Assembly (NCBI GenBank): GCA_038521865.1
Contig: JBCBKO010000003.1
Location: 429,392 to 493,391 of the forward strand
Direction of reading: 5' to 3'
Origin: CALBPI01 sp038521865
GTDB lineage: Bacteria > Pseudomonadota > Gammaproteobacteria > Steroidobacterales > Woeseiaceae
DNA length: 64,000 bases
The translations under genes and the position numbers were made by a program. The notes under the pieces were generated by a model. That model was not told the origin of the DNA. It did not search any database and saw only the letters and a list, made by a program, of their open reading frames with translations. This document shows positions 61,447 to 64,000 of the stretch, one piece after another. Position 1 is the first letter of the stretch. Each line of letters starts with the position of its first letter.

Positions 61447-62054
61447 GACAGGCGCTCCTCAACCAGTTTCAGCGCCGGAACGCTGATCAACACTTTTTCA
61501 AACCTGAGCAGCGTCACCGGGTCAATCGACGCGACATCGACGATGCCCACATTCTTGAGGTTGCGAGCTGCCAGGTAGAGCTTCTCGTCAAAACCTTCCG
61601 TCACGATCAACACGTTGTCGAGCCCAAGGGCTTTAAGCTGTGAAGCGATTTCCTTGGTCTTTGGCGCAGACACTTCAACCGTCTCCGTCACCACCAAGCG
61701 CTCCTGGCGGACTAGCTCGGAAAACAACGATCGCAGCGCACCGCGATACATCTTGCGATTGACCTTTTGGCCATAATCACGCGGGCGGGCTGCAAAGGCT
61801 CGGCCACCGCCGACCCAGATCGGGCTGCGGATCGTGCCAGCACGAGCACGACCTGTGCCTTTTTGACGCCATGGCTTAGCGCCGCCGCCGCTAACATCCG
61901 AGCGATTCTTCTGCCGCTTGGTGCCGCTACGTGCACCGGCCAGAAACGCGGTGACTACCTGATGAATCAGGGGCTCGTTAAACGCAGCGCCGAACGCCTG
62001 TTCAGACACTTCGATGTCGCCACCCTTACCTGCCAGATTTAGTTTCAATGGCAT
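61443..62054 (-). CDS. rplD: 50S ribosomal protein L4
   Basis: The 203-residue protein contains the long tunnel loop GGGAKPWRQKGTGRARAGTI and RSPIWVGGGRAFAARPRDYG. In E. coli L4 represses its own S10 operon by attenuation and translation control at the leader. Here a candidate leader lies between rpsJ and rplC rather than before rpsJ. Confidence 0.98.
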   Translation of the reverse strand: MPLKLNLAGKGGDIEVSEQAFGAAFNEPLIHQVVTAFLAGARSGTKRQKNRSDVSGGGAKPWRQKGTGRARAGTIRSPIWVGGGRAFAARPRDYGQKVNRKMYRGALRSLFSELVRQERLVVTETVEVSAPKTKEIASQLKALGLDNVLIVTEGFDEKLYLAARNLKNVGIVDVASIDPVTLLRFEKVLISVPALKLVEERLS

Positions 62055-62057
62055 GGT

Positions 62058-62708
62058 TTACGCTCCCTTCCGGGCTTTGACAGCCGGACGAACGATGACG
62101 CTACCGCCGGCATGGCCAGGAACAGCGCCCTTGATCAGCAGAAGGTTCTTTTCGTTATCGACACGAACCACTTCCAGGTTCTGCACAGTGCGACGCACGT
62201 TGCCCATATGACCCGCCATCTTCTTGCCTTTGAAGACACGACCCGGAGTCTGGTTCTGACCAATAGAACCCGGCGCGCGGTGAGCAAGCGAGTTGCCGTG
62301 CGTCGCGTCTTGGGTACGGAAGTTGTGACGCTTCACAGTGCCCGCGAAGCCTTTACCGATCGACGTACCCACGACATCGACCTTTTGTCCGGCCTCGAAA
62401 ATCTCGACAGTCACTTCACTGCCGACTTCGAGGTCATCACCCTCTCCATCTGCGAGCCGCAGCTCAAGCAAACGGTCGCCGGCTTCCACTTTCGCTTTCG
62501 CGAAGTGACCAGCCAGAGATTTGGATACATGGGATGCTTTGCGGGAGCCTGACGCTACCTGCACAGCACGGTATCCGTCGGTCTCGACCGTTTTCACTTG
62601 CGTTACACGGTTAGGTGTCGCTTCGATGACCGTGACCGGGACCGAAGCACCGTCTTCCGTGAAGACGCGCGTCATGCCGCATTTGCGGCCTACGATTGAA
62701 ATCGTCAT
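62058..62708 (-). CDS. rplC: 50S ribosomal protein L3
   Basis: The 216-residue protein begins MTISIVGRKCGMTRVFTEDG. The phrase GSIGQNQTPGRVFKGKKMAG holds the Gln methylated by PrmB in E. coli. It is preceded by an unusual 384-base gap that contains a promoter and a terminator-like hairpin. Confidence 0.98.
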   Translation of the reverse strand: MTISIVGRKCGMTRVFTEDGASVPVTVIEATPNRVTQVKTVETDGYRAVQVASGSRKASHVSKSLAGHFAKAKVEAGDRLLELRLADGEGDDLEVGSEVTVEIFEAGQKVDVVGTSIGKGFAGTVKRHNFRTQDATHGNSLAHRAPGSIGQNQTPGRVFKGKKMAGHMGNVRRTVQNLEVVRVDNEKNLLLIKGAVPGHAGGSVIVRPAVKARKGA

Positions 62709-62960
62709 TGTCTCACTTCCACAGGCGACGACTGCGATTGGTCGCCGCGTAAAAAACCGTTTATCCAGTCACAGACTTCTATTGGCCTGTGCTGCCTGCC
62801 ACATTTGCCACGCCTGCCGACAAAAGCCGGTGGTTCGCGTGTGGCCGCTCCAGCGTGCAGCGCGCTTTGCTATCAATGTGACAGCCAAAAGTAAGCGCCA
62901 ATACCGGAAACCTTTCACTGGCCCAGGTCGCTCGGACGGGACGATAGGCCCAGTCCTTAC

Positions 62961-62995
62961 AAACAACGCGCCACTGAGCCAGTACTCAGCGGCGC
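62961..62995 (-). terminator. Terminator-like stem-loop (candidate attenuator) in the rplC leader
   Basis: Read on the minus strand, GCGCCGCTGAG (62985-62995) pairs over 11 positions, with one G-T pair, with CTCAGTGGCGC (62968-62978) around the loop TACTGG. A T-rich GTTGTTTG tract follows. It lies about 60 to 90 bases after the predicted start of the leader transcript. Confidence 0.6.
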
Positions 62996-63061
62996 CTGGT
63001 TCGCGGCAAATCTGCTCCGATCTGTGGCCGAAGCTTAGACGTCTGCTCGCGCGAGCCCGCT

Positions 63062-63089
63062 ATTATAGCCAGCGGGCGGGCTAATACAA
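63062..63089 (-). promoter_or_regulatory. Near-consensus sigma-70 promoter downstream of rpsJ
   Basis: On the minus strand TTGTAT (63084-63089) and a perfect TATAAT (63062-63067) are separated by 16 bases. The -35 begins four bases after the rpsJ stop. CCCGCT and AGCGGG flank the -10 as an inverted repeat. It would drive rplC and the rest of the S10 operon. Confidence 0.7.
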
Positions 63090-63092
63090 GAC

Positions 63093-63407
63093 TTAGTTCA
63101 ACTTGATTTGAACATCAACACCGGCGGGCAGCTCGAGCTTCATCAGCGCGTCTACCGTCTTGTCCGTCGGGTCGACAATATCCATCAGTCGCTTATGAGT
63201 GCGCAGCTCGTACTGATCACGCGCGTCTTTATTCACGTGTGGTGAAATCAGTACGGTGAAACGCTCCATCTTGGTCGGCAGAGGTACGGGGCCTTTAACG
63301 GTCGCACCGGTGCGCTTCGCGGTATCTACGATCTCACGAGCGGACGTGTCGATCAGTCGGTGATCAAACGCCTTCAGGCGGATGCGAATGTTTTGGTTAG
63401 TAGCCAT
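63093..63407 (-). CDS. rpsJ: 30S ribosomal protein S10
   Basis: The 104-residue protein contains LKAFDHRLIDTSAREIVDTA and KGPVPLPTKMERFTVLISPH, the S10 (NusE) signature. It serves in the 30S head and in transcription antitermination with NusB. It follows tuf by 153 bases and is separated from rplC by 384, so it is probably expressed with tuf rather than with the rest of S10. Confidence 0.98.
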   Translation of the reverse strand: MATNQNIRIRLKAFDHRLIDTSAREIVDTAKRTGATVKGPVPLPTKMERFTVLISPHVNKDARDQYELRTHKRLMDIVDPTDKTVDALMKLELPAGVDVQIKLN

Positions 63408-63514
63408 ATGCCAACTCTCAAATTCTCATGTCTACCAACGGCGCCTATCGCCGGTGGTGGTCGGAGACCGTTTGCCAAAAGTGCTCTTGGCCAAGTGCCT
63501 CCCGGTGCCCGTCT

Positions 63515-63546
63515 GCGCTGCCCCGCGTTTGATTGCAGGGCAGCGC
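63515..63546 (-). terminator. Hairpin between tuf and rpsJ
   Basis: GCGCTGCCC (63515-63523) pairs perfectly over nine bases with GGGCAGCGC (63538-63546) around a 14-base loop, shortly after the tuf stop. There is no T-run, so it may be an RNA-stability or partial-termination element rather than a full terminator. Confidence 0.45.
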
Positions 63547-63560
63547 TTCGGAACGATTAT

Positions 63561-64000
63561 TTATTCGATGATTTTAGCGACGACGCCGGCGCCCACAGTG
63601 CGGCCACCCTCACGGATCGCGAAGCGAAGCCCGTCTTCCATCGCGATCGGCGCAATCAACTCAACCACCATCTGCACGTTGTCGCCCGGCATCACCATCT
63701 CGGTGCCTTCCGGCAACTCACACGCACCCGTCACATCCGTCGTACGGAAGTAAAACTGCGGACGGTAGCCCTTGAAGAACGGCGTGTGGCGACCACCCTC
63801 TTCCTTGTTCAGGATGTACACCTCAGCTTCAAACTTCGTGTGCGGCGTGATCGAGCCCGGCTTGGCCAATACCTGACCACGCTCAACCTCATCACGCTTG
63901 GTGCCACGCAGTAGCACGCCTACGTTGTCACCCGCCTGACCCTGGTCAAGCAGCTTTCTGAACATCTCAAGACCACGTGCACGGGTGTTGAGATGTTCAG
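63561..64000 (-). CDS. tuf: Elongation factor Tu, C-terminal part (truncated at window end)
   Basis: About 140 C-terminal codons are present, from GLEMFRKLLDQGQAGDNVGV to the stop at 63561-63563, with KFEAEVYILNKEEGGRHTPF and FFKGYRPQFYFRTTDVTG between. EF-Tu delivers aminoacyl-tRNA to the ribosome. Going upstream of G-L-E-M-F the minus-strand frame departs from EF-Tu (reads N-T-R-A-R), while the plus strand of 63975-64000 reads TCTGVEMFR, the expected EF-Tu residues in the wrong orientation. The last bases are therefore an inverted duplication, probably an assembly artefact at a contig end. Confidence 0.95.
   Translation of the reverse strand, partial: EHLNTRARGLEMFRKLLDQGQAGDNVGVLLRGTKRDEVERGQVLAKPGSITPHTKFEAEVYILNKEEGGRHTPFFKGYRPQFYFRTTDVTGACELPEGTEMVMPGDNVQMVVELIAPIAMEDGLRFAIREGGRTVGAGVVAKIIE

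Larger units (their letters stand above)
62709..63092 (-). promoter_or_regulatory. Long rplC leader with attenuator-like structure
   Basis: The 384 bases between rpsJ and rplC contain no supported gene on either strand. On the minus strand, in order, they hold a promoter just after the rpsJ stop, a hairpin around the -10 region, a terminator-like stem-loop (62968-62995) and about 250 further leader bases. In E. coli the rpsJ-rplC gap is short and the leader stands before rpsJ. This looks like a relocated S10-operon control region. Confidence 0.6.

Noticed and set aside
62769..62966. 65-codon minus-strand frame in the rplC leader
   Set aside because: The start lies inside the T-rich tail of the hairpin with no ribosome site, and the product is basic and Trp/Arg-rich without similarity. 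A short leader peptide cannot be fully excluded.
62521..63084. Plus-strand frame crossing rplC and the rpsJ-rplC gap
   Set aside because: It runs antisense through rplC, has no Shine-Dalgarno sequence and gives no protein-like sequence in the gap. The gap is better explained as a leader.

Overview
The window looks like a gammaproteobacterial chromosome, probably an uncultured or marine lineage. The last 15 kb carry the S10, spc and alpha ribosomal operons in gammaproteobacterial order, with tuf directly upstream of rpsJ. Other genes of this lineage type are an RND exporter with a LolA-like protein and an outer-membrane protein, DUF885, DUF2189 and DUF4105 proteins, a TIGR02999-type sigma factor paired with a serine/threonine kinase, and PepQ. 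I cannot place the genus. The right edge ends inside tuf at an inverted repeat that folds the tuf sequence back on itself, so 64000 is probably a contig end.

Layout. 1-4681: a small minus-strand operon (membrane-anchored protein fragment, GNAT acetyltransferase, small secreted protein) and two unrecognised membrane proteins. 4942-9359: a cupin, a CHRD-domain protein, an outer-membrane beta-barrel protein, and a tightly overlapped operon of ECF sigma factor, anti-sigma factor and secreted subtilase. 9360-13376: an AT-richer accessory segment ending at a tRNA-Ser(CGA) gene. A 14-base copy of the tRNA 3' end lies at 9698, and TGTGGGA-type repeats lie near both ends, as expected for a tRNA-integrated island that has lost its integrase. 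It carries a tail-anchored unknown protein, a secreted trypsin-like protease, an 11-bp tandem repeat array, an IS3 remnant and a frame-disrupted small gene. 13422-15770: a large FG-GAP/cadherin surface lipoprotein.

15907-22999: a compact set of oxidative-enzyme genes (GMC oxidoreductase with a small partner, a ferritin-like protein of the iminophenyl-pyruvate dimer synthase family, an ABM-fold protein, a DUF985 cupin and an unknown 142-residue protein), bordered by a STAND-type ATPase. This is the best candidate for an undescribed pathway. 23119-29608: a DUF305/LVIVD-type secreted protein, a lipoprotein, a membrane Ser/Thr kinase with a long C-terminal region, and an ECF sigma factor convergent with the kinase. 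29709-37930: RND exporter, LolA-like protein and outer-membrane protein, then a hybrid sensor kinase and a DUF885 lipoprotein. 37927-49343: DUF2189 protein, trpS, gamma-glutamyltransferase, pepQ, DUF3291 protein, phhB, DUF3015, DUF4105, SDR, a lysine-rich histone-like protein and a PAS histidine kinase. 49403-64000: rplQ to tuf.

Regulatory points. A 384-base gap between rpsJ and rplC holds a near-consensus promoter and a terminator-like hairpin, suggesting that control of the S10 operon has moved downstream of rpsJ. Four convergent gene pairs overlap by exactly four bases at palindromic or near-palindromic stop codons, and several operons use ATGA or GTGA start/stop overlaps.
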